This document shows, one piece after another, positions 25,909 to 34,878 of a DNA stretch of 56,976 bases; within the stretch, counting starts at the first letter, position 1; the number at the start of each line of letters is the position of its first letter. The stretch covers positions 1 to 56,976 of the forward strand of contig ONJS01000020.1 in assembly GCA_900318205.1 (NCBI GenBank). The letters are read 5' to 3'. Position numbers and translations under genes: made by a program. The notes beneath the pieces are model-generated. The model worked only from the letters and a program-made list of their open reading frames with translations, was not told where the DNA came from and did no database searches. Origin of the DNA: an uncultured Prevotellaceae bacterium. GTDB taxonomy: Bacteria > Bacteroidota > Bacteroidia > Bacteroidales > Muribaculaceae.

Positions 25909-28900
25909 ATGAAAAAGATTCTACTCACGCTATCATTTGCATTGGTGACAATGTACGCCAGTGCCTATTTCAAGGTGGGCAACATTTATTATCAGCCCGA
26001 CGAACAGGCCGACGACGGCACCTGCTGGGTGCGCGATAGCCCCTATTATGGCGGCTATGATGGCTTGACCGACATCACGATTCCTGGCCGAGTGACCTAC
26101 AACGGCAGGGAATATCGCGTGACCGCAATCAGCAACAATGCCTTCCAGAACGTGACTACGCTGCAGCGTGTGCGCCTGGGCTGGGGAGTGGAGGAGATCT
26201 CCCCCTATGCCTTCGCGGGCTGCACAGGCCTGAAGTATGTGTTCTTGCCCAGCACGCTGACGAACATCTACAACTATGCCTTCCAGAATTGCTCGTCAAT
26301 GACCCAGATGGGTGTGGCAGCACCGACACCGCCCACGCTGTCGACCTATGCCTTGTCGGGCATGAAGAAATGTGATATCGTCACGGCGATACAGACTAAC
26401 GCCAGCAGCTACAATGCTGTGACCGCATGGAAGAATGCCGACAGCGACGGCTCGGTCTCCTATAGCGGCACCAAGGCCAACGACTTTGTCGAGAACAACA
26501 TGTGCTATGTCATCACCAGTCCCGCTACAACGAGCAACAACGTCGACGTCACTCTGGTGGGCATCTCGTCAGGTGTGACCTATCTGCCTATGGCCTCTTC
26601 GGTCAATGACTATACCAACAGCACCTACGGTGGCGGCTCTTACATCTTTTGTAACTGGACCGAAATTGCCCCCTATGCTGCCTATGGCCACTCGACCTTG
26701 AAAACGATTGGCCGCAGCGACCTGGGCTCATACTTCCGTCTCAAGAAGGTAGGCGCTTATGCCTTCAACAGCTGCCACGCACTGACCGAGGTCAATATCT
26801 CGGCCCAGGAAATTGACAACTTTGCCTTCTACAATTGTTCCAACCTTGCTACCGTCAACCTGTACCTCAAGGGCAACGAGAGCTATGGTACAAAGAAGCT
26901 GGGCGAGCGCTGCTTTGCCCGCACCGCTGTCTCCTATCAATATATCCCGCAGTCGTTGACTGACTATGGAGATGGAGCCTTTGCCATGTGCAGCAACCTG
27001 GAGAACTTCGGTGTCAGCAGCAACAACACGCTCTTTGAGACCTTTGCCGGCTGGCTGTGCAGCCAGGACTACGAGACCATCTATCAGGTGGGCGCTGCCA
27101 ACACCAGGGTGGGCAACGGCGGCTTCTACGGCATCACTAGGACCATCAAGCCTTGGTGCTTTGCCGGTTGCACCGCGACCGATATGCTGAAGATTCCCTA
27201 TGGCGTCACGACGATTGGCAATTATGCATTCTATGATGCCAATATCACAAGTATGCTCATTCCCAGTTCAGTAACGTCGGTTGACAGCTATGCGTTCTGC
27301 TATATGAGCTATCTTGAACATCTCTACTACAATAAGCCCACTCCCACCTCGGGACTGTCATTCACTGGACTGAAAAGCGGGTGCGTACTGAGCGTTCCCT
27401 ACCAAAGCAGGAGTAACTATTCCAGCAATTCGACTTGGTCCAGCGCCTTCACTGGGGGCATCGACGGCAAAGCCTATGACCTGTCCAAGCTTGACGATGC
27501 GAGCAACACAAGGCTGTATTATACCGTGACCAGTGTAGGCTCTTATACCGACCCGGCGGTCACCAACCTCACGATGAATGGTCAAGTGAAAATCGTCCGC
27601 GGCGAAATGTCGGACACCTACAGCGGAACGATAGATATTCCCATGCGGTATTACTCCGACAATTTTAATGACTTCGCAATTACCGAGATTGATTATAGAG
27701 CATTCTATGTCTTTACCAGCCTGAAACAAATTTATGGTGGTGACTGCTTGAAAACGATTGGCGAAGAGGCCTTCTCGACATGTTTGTCGCTGACGACGGT
27801 AAACTTCCACAACCTGGTGAGTATCGGCAAGGATGCGTTCGAAGACTGCACGGCGCTGAGTTCGTTCAATATGGGTAACCGTCTTGAAAGCATTGGTGTC
27901 TCCTCATTCATCAACTGCAAGGCATTGACTGGAGAGATTTCATTGCCTGCGACGGTGACCAACATCGGCGCCTCAGCATTTGTCAATTGCACCGGTCTGC
28001 AAAGCATATTCGTGAACAGGACCGAAGCCACCACGTTTGGCAGGGATTTCTATCCCTCCAGCGTTGAAGGATTTGCATGCTATGTGCCTCTCAACCAATT
28101 CTACGATTTCTACTCCAAGATGAAGACAAACACTTATTCCTCGTCACCCACCATCGCACCCAAGAAACTCTTGCCCTGGGTGAAGCCCACCACCCAGTGG
28201 ACCCCCATCTCGGTGCCTGTCGATGACGATGTGCTGCTGCCTGCCACCGGCGAGTTCTATATCGCCACAGACTACAGCAGGCCCCATAGTTCGCTGGGCA
28301 AGACCCTACTGAACAACAACAAGGGCATCAAGGGCTATGAGGGCATGTTGCTCAAGGGCACGGTGGGAACCATCTACCGCTTCCGCCGCAAGACGGACGT
28401 CAGCAACTACACCTATGTAGCACCTTCCAACAACATTCTGAAAGGCGTGACTGGTGCAAGCCAGACGCTGACCTATACCTCAGCGGGACCGTGGTACTAC
28501 ACATTCAACGGCTCAGACAGGTTCGCCAAAGTGACCTCGTCTAAAACGCTGAACAGCGGCTCGGCCTATGTGCAGCTGGCATCCGACGTCATCGGCCCAG
28601 TATCGTCAGTGCCCGCCGTCTATATCGAGAACACTGCCACGCTCTACAACTTGTGGATCAACGGTGTGATGGTGACGAGCCTGAACTGCAGCAACCTGTC
28701 TGTCATTGACGGTGTGAGCGGCACGGTGACCTATACCCCTGGCACCAACACGTTGAAACTGAGCAACGCCACCATTGTCTCCACCACGTCAACCGATTTG
28801 GCAGCTAACATCATCAATCAAATCAGCGACTTGAAGATCAACGTTATCGGAACCAACACGCTCCGAGATACATCAGGAAGTTCTGCTTCACTCGTGGCCA

Positions 28901-29451
28901 GCGAGTCGACCTCGATAACGGGAACGGGAGAAGTGAATTTCATCAGCACACAAAAAACCGGTTGCCGCGTGGGCGATGGCAAGACGCTGACCATCAGTGG
29001 CGGAGCTAAAGTCAACATCTCGGGCCTTAACTACGGCCTCTTTGGTAGCGGCACCACGAGCAAACTGGTCGTGAGCGGAGCAACGACCAAACTAACAGCA
29101 AAGGGTACCAACAACGCTTCGATCTATCGCATGAAGGCCACATTGAACAATGGCCTTGCTATCACCGAACCTGCAGGAGCCTACTTCAACAGTGCGGGCA
29201 CTGTGGTGTCAAGCGGCGGTATGGTAATTTCAGGCACCAATGTCGTCATCAGCAAGCCCTCCGCGATGCGTGGCGACGTGAACGGTGACGGCAGCGTGAC
29301 CATCAGCGACGTGACAGCACTTATCAACTACTTGTTGAACAGCAATTCTACGGGTGTTAACGTCAGCGCTGCCGACTGTGACCAAAACGGCAGCGTCGCC
29401 ATCAGTGACGTGACAGCCCTCATCAACTATCTGCTCAGCAGCACTTGGTAA
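25909..29451 (+). CDS. BspA-type leucine-rich-repeat surface protein with dockerin-like C-terminus
   Basis: The 1180-residue product has a signal peptide (MKKILLTLSFALVTMYASA), then LRR_5/BspA-type repeats in the N-terminal part (FQNVTTLQRVRLGWGVEEI, AFAGCTGLKYVFLPSTLTNI) and again at about 610-720 (AFEDCTALSSFNMGNRLESI, SLPATVTNIGASAFVNCTGL). A roughly 150-residue domain follows, then a beta-strand repeat block (about 925-1110) like the C-terminal block of the protein at 21367-25074, and a dockerin-type tail (GDVNGDGSVTISDVTALINY, ADCDQNGSVAISDVTALINY). BspA proteins in Bacteroidota bind host or microbial ligands; here the ligand is unknown. It shares promoter and downstream regions with the preceding gene although most of the bodies are unrelated. 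Confidence 0.9.
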   Translation: MKKILLTLSFALVTMYASAYFKVGNIYYQPDEQADDGTCWVRDSPYYGGYDGLTDITIPGRVTYNGREYRVTAISNNAFQNVTTLQRVRLGWGVEEISPYAFAGCTGLKYVFLPSTLTNIYNYAFQNCSSMTQMGVAAPTPPTLSTYALSGMKKCDIVTAIQTNASSYNAVTAWKNADSDGSVSYSGTKANDFVENNMCYVITSPATTSNNVDVTLVGISSGVTYLPMASSVNDYTNSTYGGGSYIFCNWTEIAPYAAYGHSTLKTIGRSDLGSYFRLKKVGAYAFNSCHALTEVNISAQEIDNFAFYNCSNLATVNLYLKGNESYGTKKLGERCFARTAVSYQYIPQSLTDYGDGAFAMCSNLENFGVSSNNTLFETFAGWLCSQDYETIYQVGAANTRVGNGGFYGITRTIKPWCFAGCTATDMLKIPYGVTTIGNYAFYDANITSMLIPSSVTSVDSYAFCYMSYLEHLYYNKPTPTSGLSFTGLKSGCVLSVPYQSRSNYSSNSTWSSAFTGGIDGKAYDLSKLDDASNTRLYYTVTSVGSYTDPAVTNLTMNGQVKIVRGEMSDTYSGTIDIPMRYYSDNFNDFAITEIDYRAFYVFTSLKQIYGGDCLKTIGEEAFSTCLSLTTVNFHNLVSIGKDAFEDCTALSSFNMGNRLESIGVSSFINCKALTGEISLPATVTNIGASAFVNCTGLQSIFVNRTEATTFGRDFYPSSVEGFACYVPLNQFYDFYSKMKTNTYSSSPTIAPKKLLPWVKPTTQWTPISVPVDDDVLLPATGEFYIATDYSRPHSSLGKTLLNNNKGIKGYEGMLLKGTVGTIYRFRRKTDVSNYTYVAPSNNILKGVTGASQTLTYTSAGPWYYTFNGSDRFAKVTSSKTLNSGSAYVQLASDVIGPVSSVPAVYIENTATLYNLWINGVMVTSLNCSNLSVIDGVSGTVTYTPGTNTLKLSNATIVSTTSTDLAANIINQISDLKINVIGTNTLRDTSGSSASLVASESTSITGTGEVNFISTQKTGCRVGDGKTLTISGGAKVNISGLNYGLFGSGTTSKLVVSGATTKLTAKGTNNASIYRMKATLNNGLAITEPAGAYFNSAGTVVSSGGMVISGTNVVISKPSAMRGDVNGDGSVTISDVTALINYLLNSNSTGVNVSAADCDQNGSVAISDVTALINYLLSSTW

Positions 29452-29701
29452 CTAAGTGGGCGATGCCCACTGATTAGAGATTAGTGGTTAGTGATTAGTG
29501 AGGCATCCGCTTTCCTTGGTCTCACACTAAGACGCTAAGTCGCTAAGATTTCAGGAATTGACATCCGCGCTCCTGTCAAACGGAGTGCGGATGTCTCTTT
29601 CTATGATACCTGTACGCAAAATGTTGCGTCTCGTTACTCGAGACCATGAATTGTCAAGCGGCGCGACTGCCCGGGAGACGCAAAATTTTGCGTCTCTACA
29701 T
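29452..29701 (+). repeat. Duplicated downstream region, copy B
   Basis: Near copy of 25075-25322 with the same order of motifs. The first palindrome is worn (about 29613-29632, left arm TACGCAAAA), the second intact (29675-29696). Confidence 0.85.
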
Positions 29702-29893
29702 AGCTGTCAACCTGACTTGACCTGATTTAACTTTCTTTCTATTGATGATGCCAAATTCTTGCACACAGTTGTTGTTATTTTGCAGCGTGAAAAGATTGAA
29801 AGGCGTCCAAGGCCTATATGGTCCTTAAAGTCTTTGAGATCTTTAACGACAGCGACAACTACAAAAACTAACAACTTAAAACTTATAACGACT

Positions 29894-31000
29894 ATGACTG
29901 AGCAGATTTTGAAACAAGAAGTGATGATTGACGGGCAACAGGTATTGAGCATCGCCACACCCGACATCGTGAGCAACCAAGTAGCCGAGAGTGCACCCCA
30001 CACTCCGCGCACCGTCGAGGTGGACCCCATGAAACTGCAGGTGATGCAGAACGCCGTTGCCAAGATTGAGAAGGCCTTCGGGACCTGTGCCATCATGCGT
30101 ATGAACGACGAGAGCGTTGAGGACGTTGACGTCATCCCCACCGGCTCCATCGGGCTGGACCGTGCTCTGGGCGTGGGTGGCTATCCCCGAGGACGCATCG
30201 TCGAGATCTACGGCCCCGAGTCGTCGGGCAAGACCACGCTCGCGCTACATGCCATCGCCCAGGCGCAGCAGATGGGCGGCATCGCTGCCTATATTGATGC
30301 CGAGCACGCCTTTGACCGCTCCTATGCCGAAGCCGTCGGCGTGAACACGCGCAACCTGTGGATCTCGCAACCCGACAACGGCGAGCAGGCCCTGGAGATT
30401 GCCGACCAACTTATCCGCAGCGCCGCCATCGACGTCATCGTCATTGACAGCGTCGCCGCCCTTACCCCCAAGGCCGAAATCGAGGGCGAGATGGGCGAAA
30501 GCAAGATGGGCCTGCAGGCCCGCCTGATGAGCCAGGCGCTGAGGAAACTCACTGCCACCATCTCCAAGACCCGCACCTGCTGCATCTTCATCAACCAGCT
30601 GCGCGAGAAGTTGGGCGTGATGTTCGGCAACCCCGAGACGACGACCGGCGGCAATGCGCTGAAGTTCTACAGCAGCGTGCGCCTCGACATCCGCCGCCTG
30701 GCACATATCAAGGACGGCGAACGCGTCCTGGGGGCCCAGACGCGCGTCAAGGTGGTGAAGAATAAGGTCGCCCCACCCTTCCGCAAGGCCGAGTTTGACG
30801 TCATCTACGGCACGGGCATCAGTCGCGAGAGCGAGATCCTGGACATGGGCGTCGAGGCGGGCATCGTCAAGAAGAGCGGAGCCTGGTTCAGCTGGCAAGA
30901 CATGCGCCTGGGCCAAGGCCGCGAGGCTGCCAAGCAGTACCTCATCGACAACCCCGACACCGCCGACGCCATCGCCGCCCTGCTGCAAGCCACCACATGA
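29894..31000 (+). CDS. recA: Recombinase A
   Basis: ATP-dependent strand exchange in homologous recombination and SOS co-protease. The chosen start (ATG 29894, MTEQILKQE) gives 368 residues; the frame is open to an ATG at 29759, but that stretch is basic, low-complexity and partly overlaps a likely promoter (TTATTTTG near 29776-29783). Visible: Walker [13 protein letters not shown]-type motif, Walker [11 protein letters not shown], loop L2 region [16 protein letters not shown]. The first 45 residues are an atypical acidic N-terminal extension compared with 345-residue family members. The acidic C-terminal tail is reduced (ends LLQATT). Confidence 0.95.
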   Translation: MTEQILKQEVMIDGQQVLSIATPDIVSNQVAESAPHTPRTVEVDPMKLQVMQNAVAKIEKAFGTCAIMRMNDESVEDVDVIPTGSIGLDRALGVGGYPRGRIVEIYGPESSGKTTLALHAIAQAQQMGGIAAYIDAEHAFDRSYAEAVGVNTRNLWISQPDNGEQALEIADQLIRSAAIDVIVIDSVAALTPKAEIEGEMGESKMGLQARLMSQALRKLTATISKTRTCCIFINQLREKLGVMFGNPETTTGGNALKFYSSVRLDIRRLAHIKDGERVLGAQTRVKVVKNKVAPPFRKAEFDVIYGTGISRESEILDMGVEAGIVKKSGAWFSWQDMRLGQGREAAKQYLIDNPDTADAIAALLQATT

Positions 31001-31045
31001 ACCTTACCCAACATACCATGAAAAGCACACTTTGATTATTAAGAC

Positions 31046-31085
31046 AAGCCCTATGTTTGACTTTGGCAGTACAAACATAGGGCTT
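31046..31085 (+). terminator. Perfect 14-bp inverted repeat after recA
   Basis: AAGCCCTATGTTTG is mirrored by CAAACATAGGGCTT around a 12-nt loop, 45 bp after the recA stop. No T-run follows directly, so it could be a terminator with a weak tail or another structured element. Confidence 0.55.
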
Positions 31086-31135
31086 GACCCGTTGGTGGAA
31101 TAAAAAAATGCTATTAGTGTTCGGGAAAAAAACTT

Positions 31136-31182
31136 CGTAGGGAACGACAGAAATGCCAACAGACCATCTGTCGCTCCCTACG
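31136..31182 (-). terminator. Intrinsic terminator of the ABC operon
   Basis: On the minus strand CGTAGGGAGCGACAGA pairs with TCTGTCGTTCCCTACG (one mismatch) and is followed by AAGTTTTTTTCCC. It lies 18 bp after the stop of the ABC ATPase gene. Confidence 0.8.
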
Positions 31183-31200
31183 GAGCTTATTCTTTGATTC

Positions 31201-31929
31201 CTATTCCTGGGCAGGAGGCATGGGGTCCTGCTGCTGGAAGTAGGCCTTGAGTATGCCCTCTGCCATGCCCTCGCGGTTGTCCAGGTCCTTGACGACAACG
31301 CCTTTCTCCAAGAGCAGGATGCGGGAGGAGATGTCGGTGACGAAACTGAGGTTGTGGCTGGAGATGAGCACGGTGGAACCCAACTCACGGTTCTGCTGTT
31401 CGATGAGGCGGGACACGATAATCTGCGACGACGGATCCAGGTAGTTGAAGGGCTCATCGAGGATAAGCACCTTGGGCTGAATCATCATCGCCCCGATGAT
31501 GCCGACTTTCTGACGGTTGCCCTGTGAGAAGTCCTTCAGGAATTTACTTGTGCCCATGATTTCGCCGTGCATCAGCGGTTCGAAGGGCTTCAGCCGCTGC
31601 TCCAGCGTGTCCTTGTCAATGCCGTAGATGCGTCCGATGAAGGAGAAATATTCCTCGGGCGTGAAGAAGTCGATGAGGAAATTGCCGTCAATAAACGAAC
31701 CCGTATAGGTCTTCCACAATTCGTCCTCATCTACCCGACGGCCGTCACTCTCCACATAGCCCGAGCTGGCACCGATCACATCGAGAATGAGACGCATCAG
31801 CGTGGTCTTGCCCGCACCGTTATTACCTACCAGGCCAATCAGTTCGCCCGAGGCCAAGGTCAGATCGGGGATGTCGAGCACCGTGACCCAGTCATACACT
31901 TTCTTGAGGTTTGTTATCTTGATATCCAT
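31201..31929 (-). CDS. ABC transporter ATP-binding protein
   Basis: The 242-residue nucleotide-binding subunit has Walker A GNNGAGKTT, a Q-loop region near SFIDGNFLIDF, signature FSQGNRQKVG (a non-canonical form of LSGGQ), Walker B VLILDEPFNYLDP and an H-loop in LISSHNLSF. It lies 25 bp downstream of the permease gene and should power it. The substrate is unknown. The C-terminal tail (FQQQDPMPPAQE) is unstructured. Confidence 0.92.
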   Translation of the reverse strand: MDIKITNLKKVYDWVTVLDIPDLTLASGELIGLVGNNGAGKTTLMRLILDVIGASSGYVESDGRRVDEDELWKTYTGSFIDGNFLIDFFTPEEYFSFIGRIYGIDKDTLEQRLKPFEPLMHGEIMGTSKFLKDFSQGNRQKVGIIGAMMIQPKVLILDEPFNYLDPSSQIIVSRLIEQQNRELGSTVLISSHNLSFVTDISSRILLLEKGVVVKDLDNREGMAEGILKAYFQQQDPMPPAQE

Positions 31930-31954
31930 CTGCTCTAAATATTAAAACTCTAAA

Positions 31955-33358
31955 TTATTTCAAATACCTCTCCATGTTGTCATACCGATTGTTCTTCCAC
32001 TTCTGCGCCAGCAGGCGGATGCAGGGACGGTGAATAGCCAGTGCGGCAAGGCCGATGGCTGCCATCACGGCATCCCCCCAGAGCGGTGGCAACGCGAGGG
32101 TACAAAATACATAAATAGCCAGCGGGATTATAATAATGAACGAATATACGGTCACGCGCATACTTGCTCCCTGATAGTTGAAGAAGGACGACGTGAACAA
32201 GTCCACGCGGGTGGAGAATAGGCATGTGGGCATCATCAACAGACTTTGACCGCAACCCAAGAACAGGATCAGGGCCAAGAGCGTGGTTGGCCGCATCCCC
32301 ATGAAGAAAATGGCCGGGATAAGCAATACCGCCATGCCCAACGTGAGCAGGATGAAGAACTTGTACTTGTTCAGTAACAAGTGCTCAATGGAATAAGGCT
32401 TGGTCCACAAGCCGTGGAAGTAGTTGCCCTCGATGCCGAACACCCATTGACCTAAGAACATCGACGGCCAGGCTATAAGGAAATACAGATAGAGGAGCAC
32501 ATGACCTGTCTCGTTACTCGGCATCATATAGGCCTCCAGAAGAAACAGGACCGTTAATATGAGCATCGGGACGCGGAAGCGCTTGCTGCGCCACACGCTC
32601 AGGTATTCGGTAGAGAAGAGCGTCACGTCGCCCACCGAGCGAACGGTGTTGGCATGCTGCTCATGCTCGTCATAGGAGCGCATGCGACTGAAGTAGAGGT
32701 AGAGCACCGCCATCAGCACAATGTCCAGCACGATGAACAACACCAGCTCGGTCCACGGTGAACCGGGCAATTGCAGGACCATTCCAGATCTCATGGCCAA
32801 CACGATCAGGATACTGCCCAAGCCCGCCATTCCCAAGTAATAAACCACCGCTCCAATCCACAACGGCAGCGAGTGTTCGATGTCAGGGGCCTTGTGGATA
32901 TCAGCCACCAGCCACGACAGCATCAGCGTCTGCACCAAGGCCGCCACAACGGCCAGGACCGTCACTCCGGCGGGCAACAGCCATGCTCCCACCAAGGCTA
33001 TGAACATCGGTATCACCAAGTTCCAAGGGTCGGCCGCGAGCAAGATGGCTATGAATCGGTTCCACACACGGGAGGAAATGGGCTTGGTGCGTAGGAAGTC
33101 ATCCATCACCACTGCATCGGTGTCCCACATCATTTTCAGCATGAAGTCGGGCAGGGCCATCGTCGCCACCAGCGCGATAGCCAAACCTGCAGGCGGCAAC
33201 TCGTCCAGCAGATCGGCCAACAGATCGTGACTTGCAAAGAGCACGGACACAATCATCAGCAGCATGACACCAGCGAGATAAAGCACCACCAGGAATTTCC
33301 TCCAACTGAAGTTGCGGCGCCACTGGATATACCTTAAGGATAATAATTGCTTCAACAT
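31955..33358 (-). CDS. ABC transporter permease, DUF5687-like
   Basis: The 467-residue protein has about ten to twelve hydrophobic segments and starts with MLKQLLSLRYIQWRRNFSWRK, as in the Bacteroidota ABC-2-like permease family DUF5687 (name given from memory of the N-terminal pattern). It contains the conserved-looking FGIEGNYFHGLWTKPY segment, typical of these permeases. It forms a two-gene operon with the ATPase. The promoter box TATCTTTG is only 5 bp upstream of the ATG, so the mRNA would have essentially no leader. Confidence 0.78.
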   Translation of the reverse strand: MLKQLLSLRYIQWRRNFSWRKFLVVLYLAGVMLLMIVSVLFASHDLLADLLDELPPAGLAIALVATMALPDFMLKMMWDTDAVVMDDFLRTKPISSRVWNRFIAILLAADPWNLVIPMFIALVGAWLLPAGVTVLAVVAALVQTLMLSWLVADIHKAPDIEHSLPLWIGAVVYYLGMAGLGSILIVLAMRSGMVLQLPGSPWTELVLFIVLDIVLMAVLYLYFSRMRSYDEHEQHANTVRSVGDVTLFSTEYLSVWRSKRFRVPMLILTVLFLLEAYMMPSNETGHVLLYLYFLIAWPSMFLGQWVFGIEGNYFHGLWTKPYSIEHLLLNKYKFFILLTLGMAVLLIPAIFFMGMRPTTLLALILFLGCGQSLLMMPTCLFSTRVDLFTSSFFNYQGASMRVTVYSFIIIIPLAIYVFCTLALPPLWGDAVMAAIGLAALAIHRPCIRLLAQKWKNNRYDNMERYLK

Positions 33359-33363
33359 GGCTA

Positions 33364-33371
33364 CAAAGATA
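33364..33371 (-). promoter_or_regulatory. TAnnTTTG promoter box of the ABC operon, leaderless
   Basis: The minus strand reads TATCTTTG, followed by TAGCC and the ATG. The usual distance from box to transcription start puts the start at or next to the ATG. Confidence 0.6.
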
Positions 33372-33541
33372 TATAAAAAAAATCGAAGGTTGAAAATGAC
33401 CCTTTAAATCCGTGGGGAAAAGGCGGAGTCAAGTCGTGGAAATAGCGCCGAGCATACCCAGCACGGACTCCAGGCGCCATTTGCGGTCACCGCGGACGCC
33501 AACGGGTGGCTTGTCTTTGATGTTGTCCCTATTGTCCGATT

Positions 33542-34255
33542 TTAAGTGTGGCGGGTGAGACGCGCGAGGTAGTCGTAGTGGGGACCACGCATGAGGATGT
33601 CGCAGTGGAAGCTATGGGCAGCAGCCTGCTCGCGCAAGGTCTCGGCATCGATGAAGAGCCAAGGGAACGGTTCGCCCTTGATAGACTTGTACTGCATCTG
33701 GTAGGAGAGCTCTCCATAATACCCTTCCACGCCCGTGAGGTCGATAATGCCGTCCTCGTCCTCAAAGATGTAGCAGATGTCGCTCGAGTCACACAGCAGC
33801 TGTCCGCCAGGAGCCAAGAGATGGTCCACCTGCATGAAGAAGGCCGGCAGACGGGATATGGTGCCCACGATGCCGATACCGTTCATCAGCATGAGAATCG
33901 TGTCATACTTGCCATCAAGGGTAAAAAAGTCCTGCTCGAGCACGTCACGGACACCGCGCTGGCGCATAGTCTCGACTGCCAACGGTGAGATGTCAATGGC
34001 TGTCACGCGCTTTTCCATCGCCTGCAATGCCAGCGTGTGGCAACCGGCACCGGCTCCCACGTCAAGGATATGGCCACTGGCCACCTTGAGCGCCTCCTGC
34101 TCGATAGCAGGCATCTCGTCAATCGTGCGGAAAAGTGTGGCGACAGGTATCTCGTCCTCGTCAAACATCGGCGAGAACACGCGCAGCCTCGACGCCTTGC
34201 CCGTGGCATGATAGTCGGCGATGGCTTGGCCCATCGGATCCTGATCACTTCTCAT
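33542..34255 (-). CDS. Class I SAM-dependent methyltransferase
   Basis: The 237-residue protein has a Rossmann-type SAM site: motif I ILDVGAGAGCHTLAL, motif II acidic end in VTAIDIS, then YDTILMLMNGIGIVG and PGGQLLCDSSDI. The C-terminal part (YFEDEDGI- and YGELSYQMQYK-like region) is substrate-specific and unrecognised. The substrate is unknown; small molecule or lipid is likely given the fold. It follows the hypothetical gene by 20 bp and ends the operon that starts with the CapD-like gene. Confidence 0.85.
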   Translation of the reverse strand: MRSDQDPMGQAIADYHATGKASRLRVFSPMFDEDEIPVATLFRTIDEMPAIEQEALKVASGHILDVGAGAGCHTLALQAMEKRVTAIDISPLAVETMRQRGVRDVLEQDFFTLDGKYDTILMLMNGIGIVGTISRLPAFFMQVDHLLAPGGQLLCDSSDICYIFEDEDGIIDLTGVEGYYGELSYQMQYKSIKGEPFPWLFIDAETLREQAAAHSFHCDILMRGPHYDYLARLTRHT

Positions 34256-34275
34256 GATTGCCTATTTTATAGTGG

Positions 34276-34878
34276 CTATAGAGTTGTATCTTCACTTTTT
34301 ACCATGTGGTAGCCCATCGCCTTGAGTTGGATGGCGATACCCATCTGGTACATGACCTGCAGACAGGTGACATAGGCCCTGAACGCCTCGACAGTGCCCG
34401 GCTCGATGTCCCGAGCAAACAAGGCACGCTTCACGCACTCGGCACAGTCGCCCACCAGGTTCTGCATCTGTTCGGCGGCATCACCATGCAGATCCAGCAC
34501 CTCGTCAAGGATATACTCGTCGAGGTTGTCATATCCCCGCTTGTCGCGCAACATCAGGTAGAGGTCGTCCACCTTGTCATATCGCTCCCAGTCCACATCC
34601 CAGAACTTGGTAACAGCCATGGCAACAAACATCATCCAGCCCAAGGATGCTACCGGATAGTTGGCAAATTCACGGGCGCCATCGGGCAAGTAGGCCTCGG
34701 CGATAGCAGTCCACTTCCCCTCCACGTCAGGGCACTCGGGCAGACGCTCGTCAACAGCATCACGCTCCATGAGGAAGCGATGCAGGTCTTCCATTAATTT
34801 ATCGGCAAAATCTTCCATATCACTTTCTATCGGTTTTTCGCACAAGGGGGGATGGTTCTTCCCTATACGGAAAGTCAC
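34276..34878 (-). CDS. Conserved hypothetical, helix-rich acidic protein
   Basis: No domain recognised. The longest form starts at a GTG (34878) overlapping the TGA of the upstream CapD-like gene by 4 bp; an ATG at codon 21 (34818, MEDFADKLMED) is the better start by composition. About 200 residues, acidic, mostly helical, with one moderately hydrophobic segment (ASLGWMMFVAMAVTKFW). No Cys cluster or catalytic motif is visible. Operon context: between a nucleotide-sugar dehydratase gene and a methyltransferase gene. Confidence 0.7.
   Translation of the reverse strand: MTFRIGKNHPPLCEKPIESDMEDFADKLMEDLHRFLMERDAVDERLPECPDVEGKWTAIAEAYLPDGAREFANYPVASLGWMMFVAMAVTKFWDVDWERYDKVDDLYLMLRDKRGYDNLDEYILDEVLDLHGDAAEQMQNLVGDCAECVKRALFARDIEPGTVEAFRAYVTCLQVMYQMGIAIQLKAMGYHMVKSEDTTL

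Noticed and set aside
29759-29893. Extended N-terminus for RecA from the ATG at 29759
   Set aside because: The stretch is basic, low-complexity and contains a likely promoter box and phrase-like CTTTAAAG/CTTTGAG words; the ATG at 29894 is the better start.
33421-33541. Minus-strand frame after the methyltransferase gene (DKPPVGVRGDRKWRL...)
   Set aside because: Short, no start of its own and no recognised family; it may be a worn gene end but cannot be supported.
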